This document shows, piece by piece, positions 10,783 to 21,044 of a DNA stretch of 64,000 nt. This DNA is from Desmodesmus armatus (taxonomy: Eukaryota; Chlorophyta; Chlorophyceae; Sphaeropleales; Scenedesmaceae). The position numbers were made by a program, and so were the translations under genes. Under the pieces are notes generated by a model. That model saw nothing but the letters and a program-made list of their open reading frames with translations, ran no database searches and was not told the DNA's origin. The DNA lies in NCBI GenBank assembly GCA_007449985.2, contig VIIQ02000010.1, forward strand, positions 434,001 through 498,000, written 5' to 3'. Position 1 is the first letter of the stretch. The number at the start of each line of letters is the position of its first letter.

Positions 10783-13680
10783 GAAGTCCTTGAACAGCAG
10801 ATTGTGCACATGTCCTGGAGATGCTGCATCAGCTTGCCAACAACCTGTGGCACCAGTTGTGCGCATCTGCTGAGACTGAGGAGTCTGCTGCATCCTGTGA
10901 AAGCACAATCATATTGAATGTGATGCAGACTGCATGTCAACATTGTGTTTCCAATAGAGTATGCTTGAGTGGACTTGAAAAGGAACACTTTGCATGTTGA
11001 GGTGTGGGTGTTGCAGCGTGAGGTATTGGGGTCATTGGGGTGCCGGTGGAGGCAGCAGGGTGACAGTGAGGGTGCAAAGGGGCACATGTTTGAAGCGGTG
11101 AGGTGGGAGCTGCCATGTGAAAGTGAGAATGCATGCTGCGCCAAGCCTGTCCGGTGTGCAGCATGTTGATGGTGTGATCCGTCTGGCGCAGTCTGCCACT
11201 GCCATCTGCTGTAACTGCCTCCTGTTGAGCCGCAATGTCCGCTCACTGTACATCTTCTCTCTCTGCTCTGCGGCAACATCCGCTCACTGTACGGGTTTGG
11301 GGTTTTATTGTTGGGTATGACTGTGCATGACACAAGCAAGAGTTGGGCTGCCAACCAAGCAGCCGCATAAGGCATGTGTGTGAAAGTGGCTGGGGGGTGT
11401 CTAAAGGGGCGGGGGCCCTGTGCATGCGACAGGTCAACTGTAAGCCAGCAGCATGGCAGCCAGCCTGAAGCTACCCTGTACCCTACCTAGCCAACACAAG
11501 TGCAGTGCATTACCAGCTTCATGCCATACCGCCTGGCGATGTGCTCAAATTTTGCACAGTACAGCCACCGGCCCCACGGTGGGGCCGGCCGACCAGCAGG
11601 CCCCTTGGTGGGGCCCCCCCGCGCCCGCCTTGACAGACTCTGTGGTGGCCAGCCTGGGCCAGCTTTCGGCCCACAGCCTAGCAGTACTGCTGACCACCTT
11701 CTCTTCGCCACCCACGCTGAAGTTGCAGCTGGAGAGCTAGTCCAGGAAAGTGTAGCTGCCTCTGCTGCAGGGATGTCTGCTTGCGTGCATGTGCACCACA
11801 CAGCAGCACAGTGCGAACATATTGTGTGGCACCCCATGTGCCACGCCGCAGTGTGCTGCCGTTGCTGGGGGCTATGCCCAGTCTCTGCTGAGCTGTACTG
11901 ATGTGTTCCTTGTCAGGAAGGTTGCTTCCAGCTTGATATGTGCAGCTGCCAGTCCTGCGCTGTCGGCTGCAGGTCTGCAGATGCATAGTAGACACAAGCC
12001 ACACTGCTGTTGGATGCAATGCTAGGCAGGTGCCTCTATCCCATCTCAGCAATTGCAGCAGCCTGGCAGCTTGTTCTGGAAATGTTCAAGGGGGCGCACG
12101 CCACCCGGCTGGCCACACACAACTCAGTCAGGGCACCTGACTGCCGGGGGCCGGAGCCTAAGCCTCACCAATGAGGGACACGTAACACGACGCATTCCTG
12201 CCAGGAAGGCCAGTGGCCTGGCAAATTGCAGCGGCAGTGCTGTTTGCATGGTCAGGGCAATGTTTCTGATGTACTTCCTGGGCTGTCAGTTGATGTCTAC
12301 AGCAACAGCAGCCAACAGCTGCTGTAGGGCATATATGCGTATGGCATACAGCAACCATTGCCAGTGACTGGCAGCCACCCGCCCACTAACTCAGCAGTAG
12401 CCTGGATCCCTGACAGAGTCTGTGCGATTTCGAAATTCTGCTGACAGGGCTTGTTGATTGCTGCTCGTCGTGACAACACAAAGCATGTGACAGGCAGCTG
12501 GCAGCAGGCAAGCTTTTGAGAGTCATGTTTGGCCACCCTGCCTCAATTTCCGCACACCCAACCAGCTGTGGAACACTCCAGCCAACCACTGCAGCAGCGC
12601 CCCAGGCCCACTCTACACTGCAGGTTACGCCCAGCCTTTCAGCATGCGCACCTGCTGTGTGGCTTGCCAGTTTGACAGGGGGGGCGCAGGACAGCGTTGC
12701 AGTCAGTGCTTTCGTTTGTATTTAGCACACGCAGGAGCTAACAGGGACGCCCCTGACGGTGCCACCCTTAAGGCCTGACACGCTTGCAGTAGTGGCTGCA
12801 AATGTGGCGTCAGATGGCCTAGGAACACATCTGTAATTGATGGGCTTTGGTGTTTGCATGAAGGCAGATGGTGATTTGGTGGCCATCCCAGGTGTTGCTG
12901 GCGGTAGCAGCACACATGCTGCCTGCCTGCCATCATGGCAAAGCTTGCATGATGCCAGGTGCGAGACGACACACACAAGCATGACAGTCAATGCCAGGCT
13001 GATGTTAACGTCAATTGCAAGTTCCTAGGCCAACACAGGTTACAAGGCTACTTTGCTGAAACCTGCATGCAATCATCAAGCTGTGAGGGCCCTATGACTA
13101 GCATGTTGCTGACACACGTGAGTGCCACAACTGCAGGCACAACACCAGATCCTCCAGCCAGTGTCTACCATGGACAGCACATGAAAGGACGGCAACAGTC
13201 ATAAGCAAATGACGCGCATGTACATGGGGTACATGAGCGCACACACATGCACCGCCGCATGATATGACTGCAGAGCCTGCTTTTGCCACAGATAACTTAC
13301 TTTCGACATCAGCGAGACTGCTGGGAGCGACTGAGCTGCAAAGGCGCACAGAAAAATGCTGGGTTGTTGGGGGCTCATACATAGCACAGCATTTCACCAG
13401 CGGTCTGCTGCATACTGTGTCAAACTGCTGTCTAAACGCCTGCCAACAACAGCAGCAAAAGGCACCACCTCATGGACAACCTGTAGAGGCAGACATGCTT
13501 GCCAGTGTAACATGCAATGCTGTGCCTGGTGCAGGTTATGCAATTTGGGTTTGTTTGCCAGTATTTATTACAGCTGCAAGGTTCATGAGCGATAGGATAT
13601 CATGAGCATTCTGCTGCTGACAACAGCAGCACAGAAGTCATTGATCATGCCAACTGCCAACAGTCAGTCAACCAGCCAGC
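10783..13680. other. Long intergenic region between H3 and H2B 3' ends
   Basis: About 2.9 kb, convergent and largely uninterpreted. A near-repeat of TCCGCTCACTGTAC occurs twice near 11240-11295. A short plus-strand stretch near 11630-11740 reads as amphipathic helix (ALTDSVVASLGQLSAHSLAV) and could be a relic of a helical-repeat protein, but no gene model extends from it. No RNA gene was recognised. Confidence 0.4.
11570..11615. repeat. Two near-identical GC-rich hairpins
   Basis: GGCCCCACGGTGGGGCC (11570-11586) and GGCCCCTTGGTGGGGCC (11599-11615) are adjacent perfect-stem palindromes 12 bases apart, followed by a C run. Function unknown. Confidence 0.7.
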
Positions 13681-13713
13681 CTTTCCAGGGACATGGTGGT
13701 GTCGAGAGACACC
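13681..13713 (-). terminator. Histone 3' stem-loop and downstream element of H2B
   Basis: On the minus strand GGTGTC-TCTC-GACACC (13713-13698) is followed after 10 bases by TGGAAAG (13687-13681), as at the other histone genes. Confidence 0.88.
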
Positions 13714-13790
13714 GTTTTAGGGAGGGGTTGCAGCTGGCCCCTCCTGCCTCCCTTTGGAGGAAGGAGGAAGGGCACAACCACACTGCCAGC

Positions 13791-14156
13791 TTAGGCAGAG
13801 GTGAACTTGGTCACAGCCTTGGTGCCTTCAGACACGGCGTGCTTGGCCAGCTCTCCGGGCAGGATCAGGCGCACAGCAGTCTGGATCTCGCGGGAAGTGA
13901 TGGTGGGCTTCTTGTTGTACCTGGCCAGGCGGGAGGCCTCGCTGGCAATCTTCTCGAAGATGTCGTTGATGAAGGAGTTCATGATGGACATGGCCTTGGA
14001 GCTGATGCCAGTGTCGGGGTGCACCTGCTTGAGCACCTTGTAGATGTAGATCTTGTAGGTCTCGGCCTTGGAGACCTTCTTCTTCTTCTTTGCGTCGGTA
14101 GTCTTCTTGGCAGGTGCCTTTGCGGGGGCCTTCTCGGCAGCCTTGGGAGGGGCCAT
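13791..14156 (-). CDS. Histone H2B
   Basis: Intronless, 121 residues. The ATG at 14156 begins [20 protein letters not shown]; an in-frame upstream ORF extension is not typical of H2B and lies in the promoter. A Lys-rich tail is followed by the histone fold ([20 protein letters not shown]) and the C-terminal helix ending [16 protein letters not shown], with the conserved ubiquitination-site context near the end. Dimer partner of the adjacent divergent H2A. Confidence 0.98.
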   Translation of the reverse strand: MAPPKAAEKAPAKAPAKKTTDAKKKKKVSKAETYKIYIYKVLKQVHPDTGISSKAMSIMNSFINDIFEKIASEASRLARYNKKPTITSREIQTAVRLILPGELAKHAVSEGTKAVTKFTSA

Positions 14157-14415
14157 GATTTCTGTTTGTTGGTGACGTACAGAGTGTGATGAGAGTTGAT
14201 TGATGAAGGACTTTGACGAGTCGAGAAAGGATTTATACTGTGATCGATTGTTGCGCAAGACTCACCGTGCCTCGACTCAGACTCAGACTCAGAGTTGAGT
14301 CTGAGGCATCGTGCTGAGCGCCCTGCTCTGCGTTCTGCCTATAAATACCCTCGAAACGTATAGACAACCAATCACCATCTTACCCTTCCTCTACCCTTGC
14401 CTTTACAAAGCAATC
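14157..14415. promoter_or_regulatory. Bidirectional H2B/H2A promoter
   Basis: Contains TATAAAT for H2B on the minus strand (14237-14231) and TATAAATA for H2A (14340-14347). Between them at 14259-14306 is a run of GACTCA/ACTCAG half-sites with a palindromic centre, GACTCAGAGTTGAGTC. The arrangement parallels the H4/H3 spacer. Confidence 0.8.
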
Positions 14416-14805
14416 ATGTCTGGCGGACGTGGAAAGGCAGCAGGCAAGGCCAAGGGCAAGGCCGTGTCCCGCTCAAGCAAGGCCGGCCTGCAGTTCCCCG
14501 TGGGTCGTCTGGCTCGCTACCTGAAGAAGGGACGCTATGCAGAACGTATCGGAGCTGGTGCCCCCGTGTACCTTGCTGCCGTGCTGGAGTACCTGGCCGC
14601 TGAGCTGCTTGAGCTGGCAGGCAACGCTGCCCGTGACAACAAGAAGAACCGCATCATCCCCCGTCACCTCCAGCTGGCAATCAGGAACGACGAGGAGCTG
14701 AGCAAGCTGCTGGGCACTGTGACCATCGCCAGCGGTGGTGTGCTGCCCAACATCCACGGCTCCCTGCTGCCCAAGAAGAGCAAGGGCAAGGCTGACGCCG
14801 AGTAA
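14416..14805 (+). CDS. Histone H2A (canonical)
   Basis: Intronless, 129 residues. Starts [20 protein letters not shown]; the core has [20 protein letters not shown] and the acidic-patch region [12 protein letters not shown]; it ends [10 protein letters not shown]. It lacks an SQ(E/D) tail, so it is not H2A.X, and lacks H2A.Z features. In-frame codons upstream of the ATG fall in the 5' UTR after the TATA box. Confidence 0.98.
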   Translation: MSGGRGKAAGKAKGKAVSRSSKAGLQFPVGRLARYLKKGRYAERIGAGAPVYLAAVLEYLAAELLELAGNAARDNKKNRIIPRHLQLAIRNDEELSKLLGTVTIASGGVLPNIHGSLLPKKSKGKADAE

Positions 14806-14899
14806 ATGCAGCACTCTTGTAGTGCTGGAGCGCAGCAGTGTTGGCAGCACTGCCATGCTGGCTGCCAACACTGCTGCTGATGCTCACCCACCCCAAACT

Positions 14900-14932
14900 G
14901 GTGTCTTTCGACACCACCATGCTCCTGGAAAG
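14900..14932 (+). terminator. Histone 3' stem-loop and downstream element of H2A
   Basis: GGTGTC-TTTC-GACACC (14900-14915) is preceded by ACCCCAAACT and followed after 10 bases by TGGAAAG (14926-14932). Confidence 0.88.
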
Positions 14933-15671
14933 GAAACCTTCCTGGCTTTGTGGATATATTTTTTTGCAATTGTTGCTGTGCTCTCCTGTGGTGATGGCGC
15001 GTATCGTGTGTTAGCTGCTTTTGTTTGTCACACAAGCATGTCTTTAGCTTGGCTGAGTCTCTGCTGCAGTCGAGTCCATGCAATGGCGCTGTATTCATCT
15101 CTGTGAGGACAGAAGACGCATCATGTCCATGCCATTGTGACAGGTAGTGTCTGATCATCCTGCCATTGTAGCATGACCATGCAAGTGTGACTGCAGGCCT
15201 GCAACATGTCTTTGCACACCAAAACGGTTGGACGAGCAACCTCTGGTTTTCAAAAGTAGCCCGCCAGCGCGTAGTAGCGGCACCCAATCACTTAGCGCCC
15301 GCTTATTGGGCGCCTCACATCATGATGCTCACCGTGCTTACAAACATATGATTGATCCACCACCAGCAGTGCTGTACAACATGCCGTGCGTATGGAGGAG
15401 CAGCAGTCCCTTTCCTACATTGACTTCAAACAATCTCAACAAGCACACACATATATATGGCTGCACCTGTGTCATGGCAACAGGCGGGAATTGTTGAGGC
15501 TGCTTCTCAACCTCATGCAGAGTGCTGCAAGCGGACGTTAGCACTGCACCTCACACTCAAAGCGTCATGGCATGGCGTGTCGGCTGCTTGAGGGTTTGCA
15601 GGAACAGGGTTGCAGCTCAGGTACCCAATGCGCCACAGCGCTTTCTTGTGCGACAGCTTCTCCTGATTTTG
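14933..15671. other. Intergenic, right of the histone cluster
   Basis: About 740 bases without a convincing coding exon. Leads into the duplicated fragments at 15.67 and 15.93 kb. Confidence 0.4.
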
Positions 15672-15870
15672 ACTGCGCGATTGGTGCCATTGTACCATGC
15701 CCAGACTTTGTCAAGCTTGTCAACAGGCATGCTTGCCAAGGTTGTGTTGGCAAGGCATGGAGGAGTCAAAGGGGCCGTAAACAGCATCTGGAGGAGCAGG
15801 ATCTGCACACATGGAGCACAAGCAGAGGTGAGGGTGTCAGCCCTGTAGGTGCTCTTGTCTGGGATCCTGT
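15672..15870 (-). pseudogene. Decayed copy of a Trp/Cys-repeat exon and its flanking intron
   Basis: Aligns along its length, same strand, to about 20560-20750 of gene B. Shared tracts include GTCAAGCTTGTCAACAG versus GCCAAGCTTGTCAACAG, and CACAAGCAGAGGTGAGG. The original exon encodes a W/C-repeat unit (NWAWYNGTSCAVK). Here the frame is broken: the acceptor-side frame meets a stop after about a dozen codons, the rest (VDKLDKVWAWYNGTNRAVK) lies in another frame, and the conserved Cys is replaced (TNRAVK). Non-functional remnant of a segmental duplication. Confidence 0.85.
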
Positions 15871-15929
15871 TGGAGCTCTGAGCACCCCTGCACGCACAGC
15901 GACCTGCAGAGTGGTACATGCAAGCCAGG

Positions 15930-16735
15930 AGCAGGTATTCCCATCAGCGCGCAGCACTCTCACCCCAACAGCAGCACCAACACCAGCAACATCAACAACA
16001 CCAACACTCAGTTGTGGTTGGCAGTGGTTGGCAGGTCAGTGAAGCTCAGCAGCCACTGCAGCCCTGGCAGCACTGCTGCACGGGCCGGTGTGGCAGGAGC
16101 AGCAGTAACAGCAGCCGCATGAAGCTGCTGCTGGGACTGGCCCCCGACGCCCTAGCTGACCTGCACAAGTCATTTTGCAAACTGACTGTAAATCCGTCAC
16201 ACAGCCTCGTTGAACGCCCATGCATGTGTGGCTGTGCATGGAAGGGGTGTGTTCAAGTTTGTCGGCCCTGTGTAGGCTCTCCAAAGTGTGTGCCTGCCCC
16301 ATACAATATGGTGTTCGTGGGTGGTACAGTTTAGTGGCGTGTTGATGGCCCCTTGTCATTTGTGCAGGCACTGAGCTGCGGTGCAACTTTGGCAGAGCGT
16401 CACGTGGTGTGTGAAGGGGGTACTAAGCCTTGTCAAGCCCTGTCGAGCCCGACCACTTGTGCAGGGTTGACCCTTAGTGATAAGCCCCCCCCTCTTACTA
16501 CAGGATTGCATGGGGTTTTGAGGTGGCTTTGAGCAGCTTAGAGGACATGTTCTTGTTGCAACCTGATACAGCAGAGACTTTTGTGCAAGGCTGTGGTTCC
16601 CTTTTGCAGCAGTGCTGGGCTCAGCATGTCAACGACTGTGTTGTCAGCAAGTGTATGTTACAATCATGTCCAAAAAGCACACGAGGATCACGGCACAGAA
16701 GTGTCTGGTGCACAGTTGACTACTTAATTTCAGTA
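15930..16735 (+). pseudogene. Direct repeat copy 2: fragment of the coiled-coil gene 3' end
   Basis: Diverged copy of about 5800-6530 in the same orientation, starting in the Q-rich coding tail (QQQHQHQQHQQHQHS) and running into the 3' region. Both copies share a readable block: LAPDALADLHK followed by a Cys, and RPCMCG. In this copy the Q-rich part and that block are in one frame; in copy 1 an indel of 11 bases puts them in different frames. No upstream coiled-coil exons accompany it, so it is a dispersed 3' fragment. Confidence 0.75.
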
Positions 16736-17071
16736 CGGACACAGAGAGGCAGCAAGCACCCCGCCTCAAAAACAGCGGCAAATGCGTGTGCCACCTGTTG
16801 CTAGCAATGATGATGCAGGTGTTAGGCGCAGCACAGTGCAGCATAATCACAGGCACACACTTGCAGCTTGCAACACAGTTCACACACTTGATGGTGAATT
16901 GTGCAGGTGATGACATCTGACTTGGTTGCTAGTCAGCAAAAAGTCCTATGTGACTGATAACACAGCAAGCAACAAACTAGAACAAACAACAGAAAGCCTC
17001 CTCTACTGTATAAAAGTCCAACAACTGCGCAAGCATTCTAAGGAAGCACACAGCATAAGCCAACAAAAGAA

Positions 17072-20000
17072 TCAAGGCTTCAGGCACGCCTGCACAGCAG
17101 GGGCGTCAGACAGCGCCTGGGACATGGCCGCGGCGACCGCCTGGTCGCCTTCAGCAGAGCTGTATGCTTGAGCCAGCGCCTTCCCTGCATCACAGCCGCA
17201 CCCTCCTGCCGCAATGGCCTTTGCGAGTGCAGCTGCTGTCGCCTTGGCCTGTGGGCAGGTGCCGCAAGCGAGGTCATGTGCAATCTGCAGCGGGTGGAGG
17301 GCTTCGAATTCGGCGTGTGCCTGGGCTACAGCAGTGCCGCCTGTTGATGTCGCCACCGCCTGGGCTACTGCTGAACTTGAAGCGCCGCCAGCAGAGGACT
17401 GGGCCACGGCTGTTGCTGTGCTGGTGGAGGGTGCAGGGCTGGAGGGAGGGGCGGGTGAAGGCTTCACAGGAGCAGGTGATGGAGAAGGAGGGGTGGGTGC
17501 CACGCTGGGTACGGGGGAGGGCTTCACAGCAGGAGGTGATGGTGGAGCAGGTGAAGGCGATGGTGTTGCTGGCTGTGGGCTGCTGGCAAGCTGCTCCAGG
17601 AAGGGGGTTGGCGGGTTGGATGGGCTTGGCTCAGGCGCAGAGTTTGTGCTGCTGCCGGTGGTGCTGGCACTGGTGTCACTTGGTGCATCCCGGCAGGCAC
17701 AGCTCGTGCCCTGGTCCCAGCTCCAGGGACGCCCAGAAGCATCGTATGTGGAGGGCTGAGTTCCAGAGGGGCAGGTGGGGGCAGTGTCCCAGTTGGCGGG
17801 TGTGCTGGTGGTGACTTCTGTGTTGCCGGGGGTGCTGGTGGTGACTTCTGTGTTGTCAGGGGTGCTGGTGATGGTTGCCGTGTTGCCAGTGTTGCTGCTC
17901 CCGGTATTGCTGCCTGAAAGGCCAGGCTGTTGTGCGTGCTTGCAAGCACAGCTCACACCATTGTCCCATCCCCAAGGCCGTCCAGAAGCGTCACACACAG
18001 AGGGCTTTGTGTCATGGGGGCAGGTGGGGGCGGTGTCCCAGTCAGCACCAGTGCCTGTGGTAGTGGCTGTGTTGCCGGAGTTGGTGGTGCACCAAGTGGC
18101 CCACGTTGCCGTGTTGTCAGTGTTGCCGCTGCTGGCCGTGCCGCCAGTCACCTCGGGCTGCTGTGCATGCCTGCAGGCACAGCTCACACCGTTGTCCCAG
18201 CTCCAGGGACGGCCGGAGGCATCGTAAGTGGAGGGCTTTGTGCCATGAGGGCAGGTAGGGGCGGTGTCCCAGTCAGCAGGATTGCCTGTGGTGGTTGCTG
18301 TGTTGCCTGAGTCAGGGGTGATTGCCGTGTTGTCAGTGGTGCCGCTGCCGGTGTTGCCGCCAGAGAGAGTGGGTTGTTGTGCATGCCTGCAGGCACAGCT
18401 TGCGCCCTGATCCCAGCTCCAGGGCCGACCAGATGCATCGTAGACAGAGGGTTGTGTGTCACGAGGGCAGGTTGGGGCGGTCTCCCAGTCTGCAGCTGCA
18501 CCTGTGGGGGTTCCTGTGGTGCCCGAGCCGGTGGTGGTTGCTGTGTAGCCAGAGTCGGTGGTGGTTGCTGTGGTACCTGAGCCGGTGGTGGCTGTGGTGC
18601 CCGAGCCGGCGGTGGTTGCTGTGGTGTCCAAGCCCGTGGTGATTGCAGTGGTACCTGAGCCGGTGGTGGCTGTGTTGCCTGAACCGGTGGTAGTTGCTGT
18701 GTTGCCCGAGTGGGTGGTGCTTGCGGTGGTGCCCGAGCCGGTGGTGGTTGCCATGTTGCCTGTGCCAGTGGTAGTGACGGTGTCGCCAGGGTTGCTGCTG
18801 CCAGTGCTGCTGTCACTGGTGGTGGGTGGGTTGCGGCAGGCACAGCTCACACCATTGTCCCAGCTCCAGGGGCGGCCAGAAGCATCGTATGTGGAGGGCT
18901 GAGTTCCAGAGGGGCAGGTGGGGGCAGTGTCCCAGTTGGCGGGCGTGCCTGTGGTGGTTGCTGTATTGCCAGAGGTGGTGCTGGTGGTGGTTGCTGTGTT
19001 GCCCTGGCTGCTGGTGGTGGTGATGGCATCCGTAGTGCTGGTGATGCCAGCGCTGTTGCCAGTGTTGCCGCCACTGGTGGCAGGCGTGTCGCGGCAAGCA
19101 CACTTCACGCCCTGGTTCCAGGCCCAAGGGCGGCCAGCGGCATCGTATTCAGAGGGCAGTACACCAGAGGGGCAGGCGGGGGCAGTATCCCAGTTGGCAG
19201 GAGTGCTGGTGGTGCCGGAGCTGCTGCCAGTGGTGGTAGCAGGTGTTGCCGTGTTGCTGGGGCTCGTGGTGGCAGCGGTGGTGGGTGCAGGGCTCTCCAC
19301 AGCGGGCTCAACCACTGCGGTGTTGCTGCTGGCAGGGGCGGGGCTGCTGGAGGCAGCGGTGGTGGGTGCAGGGCTCTCCAAAGCAGGCTCAACCACTGCG
19401 GTGTTGGTGCTGGCAGGGGCAGGGCTGCTGGGGGCAGCGTTGGTGTGTTGCGCTGGCGGAGGTGATGCAGGGGCAATGCACTTGTCGAAGGTTGCACTGT
19501 GGGGGAAAAGAGCACTTGCCATCACCGTCACCTGGTCAGCACTTGCCATCGCAAATGCCTCTGCATGAGCAGGTACAGACACCAAAAGGCTTGTTATGGT
19601 AGCACACTCAACCTTGTTGCAAGTCCACTTGCGGTCGCTTGCTAGCACATGAGTGGGACAGCTGTGGCACTGTGCCAGAGAAGCCTGGAAACAACTCAGT
19701 AGACATGGGCACCTGAAAAGCTGTCGTAGGTGAACAAAAAAGGTTCTGACCGTAGAGCTCTTTCCTCACCTGATAGCACTTGTACGGCCTGGCCACCACA
19801 GCCCTCTTTGGCGACGCTTGCCGCAAGGGCAGATGCAGCGGCTGCAGACCCAGGGCACTGACAGCACAAGTCCTGCAGCAGCTTCGCAGCCAAGGGGTCT
19901 TGTTGGGTGCTTGCAGTGGCAACTGCCACGGCATTGGCGTCTCCGTTGGCTGTAGCTTGCGCTTGTGCAACAGCTGTGGTACTGCCTGCCACGGCATCAG

Positions 20001-20687
20001 AGGTGGCAACGGCCTGGGCCTGCAAGCAAACATGGACAGCAGCGGATGGCATGTGATGTATCTGTATCCCATGCCTGCCCAGGGTCTGCACATGCACGCG
20101 CAGCCCTTGTATGCAGCACCCAGCCAGTGATCCAAAACTTCACGGCCAACACATGCCATGCAAACTATTTCCAGCCACCCATGTGCATCAACCCTTGTGC
20201 ATGCGCAGCACTCACAGTTGCCTGCAGGAGGTTGCGCTGAGGCGGGACGGCTGGGCGCTTGCCAGAAGGGGTATCCTGCAACAACGTGGAATAGTGGCTG
20301 ATCAGCCAATGCATACTACGAGACGTAGTACGAGACAGCTGTCCAGGCAGCATCACATGCAGCATGACATCATGTGCTGACAAAATGCCGTGCTGCAAGC
20401 ATATCGTATGTGACTGGATCCAGCTGCACTGCAACATTACATTGACGCCACCAAGCCAAAAGCCGTCAGGGGTGGGCAGGCATAGCCCCCGCTTGACTGC
20501 ACATCCAATGTGCACTGAGTGCACACACTGCACACGCTAACTCACCTTCACAGCGCAGCTGGTGCCGTTGTACCACGCCCAGTTTCTGCCAAGCTTGTCA
20601 ACAGTTACGTTTGCCAGGGTTGTGTTGGCAGGGCATGCAGGGGCCGAGTCAAAGAGGTCGTAGACAGCAGTCTTGAAGGCGCAGGAC
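17072..20687 (-). CDS. Gene B: secreted-type Trp/Cys-repeat, Thr/Ser/Pro-rich protein (5' end unresolved)
   Basis: Exons 20546-20687, 20216-20275, 19770-20019 and 17072-19560 join with consistent phases. The first opens with the tail of one W/C repeat (SCAFK), then a full unit ending WAWYNGTSCAVK. The third carries a Cys-rich helical block (DLCCQCPGSAAAASALAASV, EGCGG). The last exon, about 829 codons, has Pro/Ala/Ser-rich sequence, six W/C units (such as SGRPWSWDNGVSCAC), Thr/Gly/Ser linkers (ATTTGSGTTATTTGSG), a PSPAPPSP segment, and a second Cys-rich block (DLACGTCPQAKATAAALAKA, GGCGC) before TAG-type termination. The composition suggests a heavily O-glycosylated wall or matrix protein. 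No signal peptide or ATG was found upstream of 20687, so a first exon is missing, shared with gene A, or lost. Family unknown to me. Confidence 0.6.
17688..19197 (-). repeat. Six tandem W/C protein repeats in one uninterrupted exon
   Basis: Each unit follows W-x2-A-P-x-C-x9-D-A-x-G-R-P-W-x-W-x5-C-A-C-[RK], about 34 residues, at near 80-90% identity between units. The units are separated by Thr/Gly/Ser-rich linkers of varying length (24-150 residues), themselves built of short repeats such as GSGTTATT. Units in genes A and C are more diverged and are split by introns. Confidence 0.85.
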
Positions 20688-21044
20688 CTGCACACAAGAA
20701 GCACAAGCAGAGGTGAGGGGTGACAGCCCTGTAAGCACCTTTTGCTGGGAAACTCGAGTATGAACAAGCAATGCACTTTAGAAAGCACCCTGGATGCAAA
20801 TCATGCAGAAAACAAGGGTCTTTGATACAAAAAGACACGTGCCGTGTGGTACCACACTGGTTGCTCCTGCCAGTAGATCGCTACCTCTTGCATGCAGTCC
20901 CATTAGTTTGCATGCCAACCTGCACACATCATGTGCGCTGCTGCTTTGTCATTCACTCATCAACATCATTGACACCATCCTGCAGAGGCTGATTTGCAGA
21001 CACCAGTGCCACTGGCACAATGGACAACGTGTCTGGGGTTCAGC

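Noticed and set aside
14157..14258. N-terminally extended H2B (155 codons)
   Set aside because: The extra 34 codons overlap the TATA box and leader, and the canonical H2B start MAPPKAAEK is at 14156.
18558..18902. Val/Pro repeat ORFs on the plus strand over gene B
   Set aside because: Antisense reading of the Thr/Gly/Ser linker and W/C units. The minus strand has the long uninterrupted frame and conserved Cys/Trp pattern.
17688..19197. CRISPR-like regular repeats
   Set aside because: Units are protein-coding, diverged and separated by variable coding linkers in a eukaryotic genome. No Cas genes are present.
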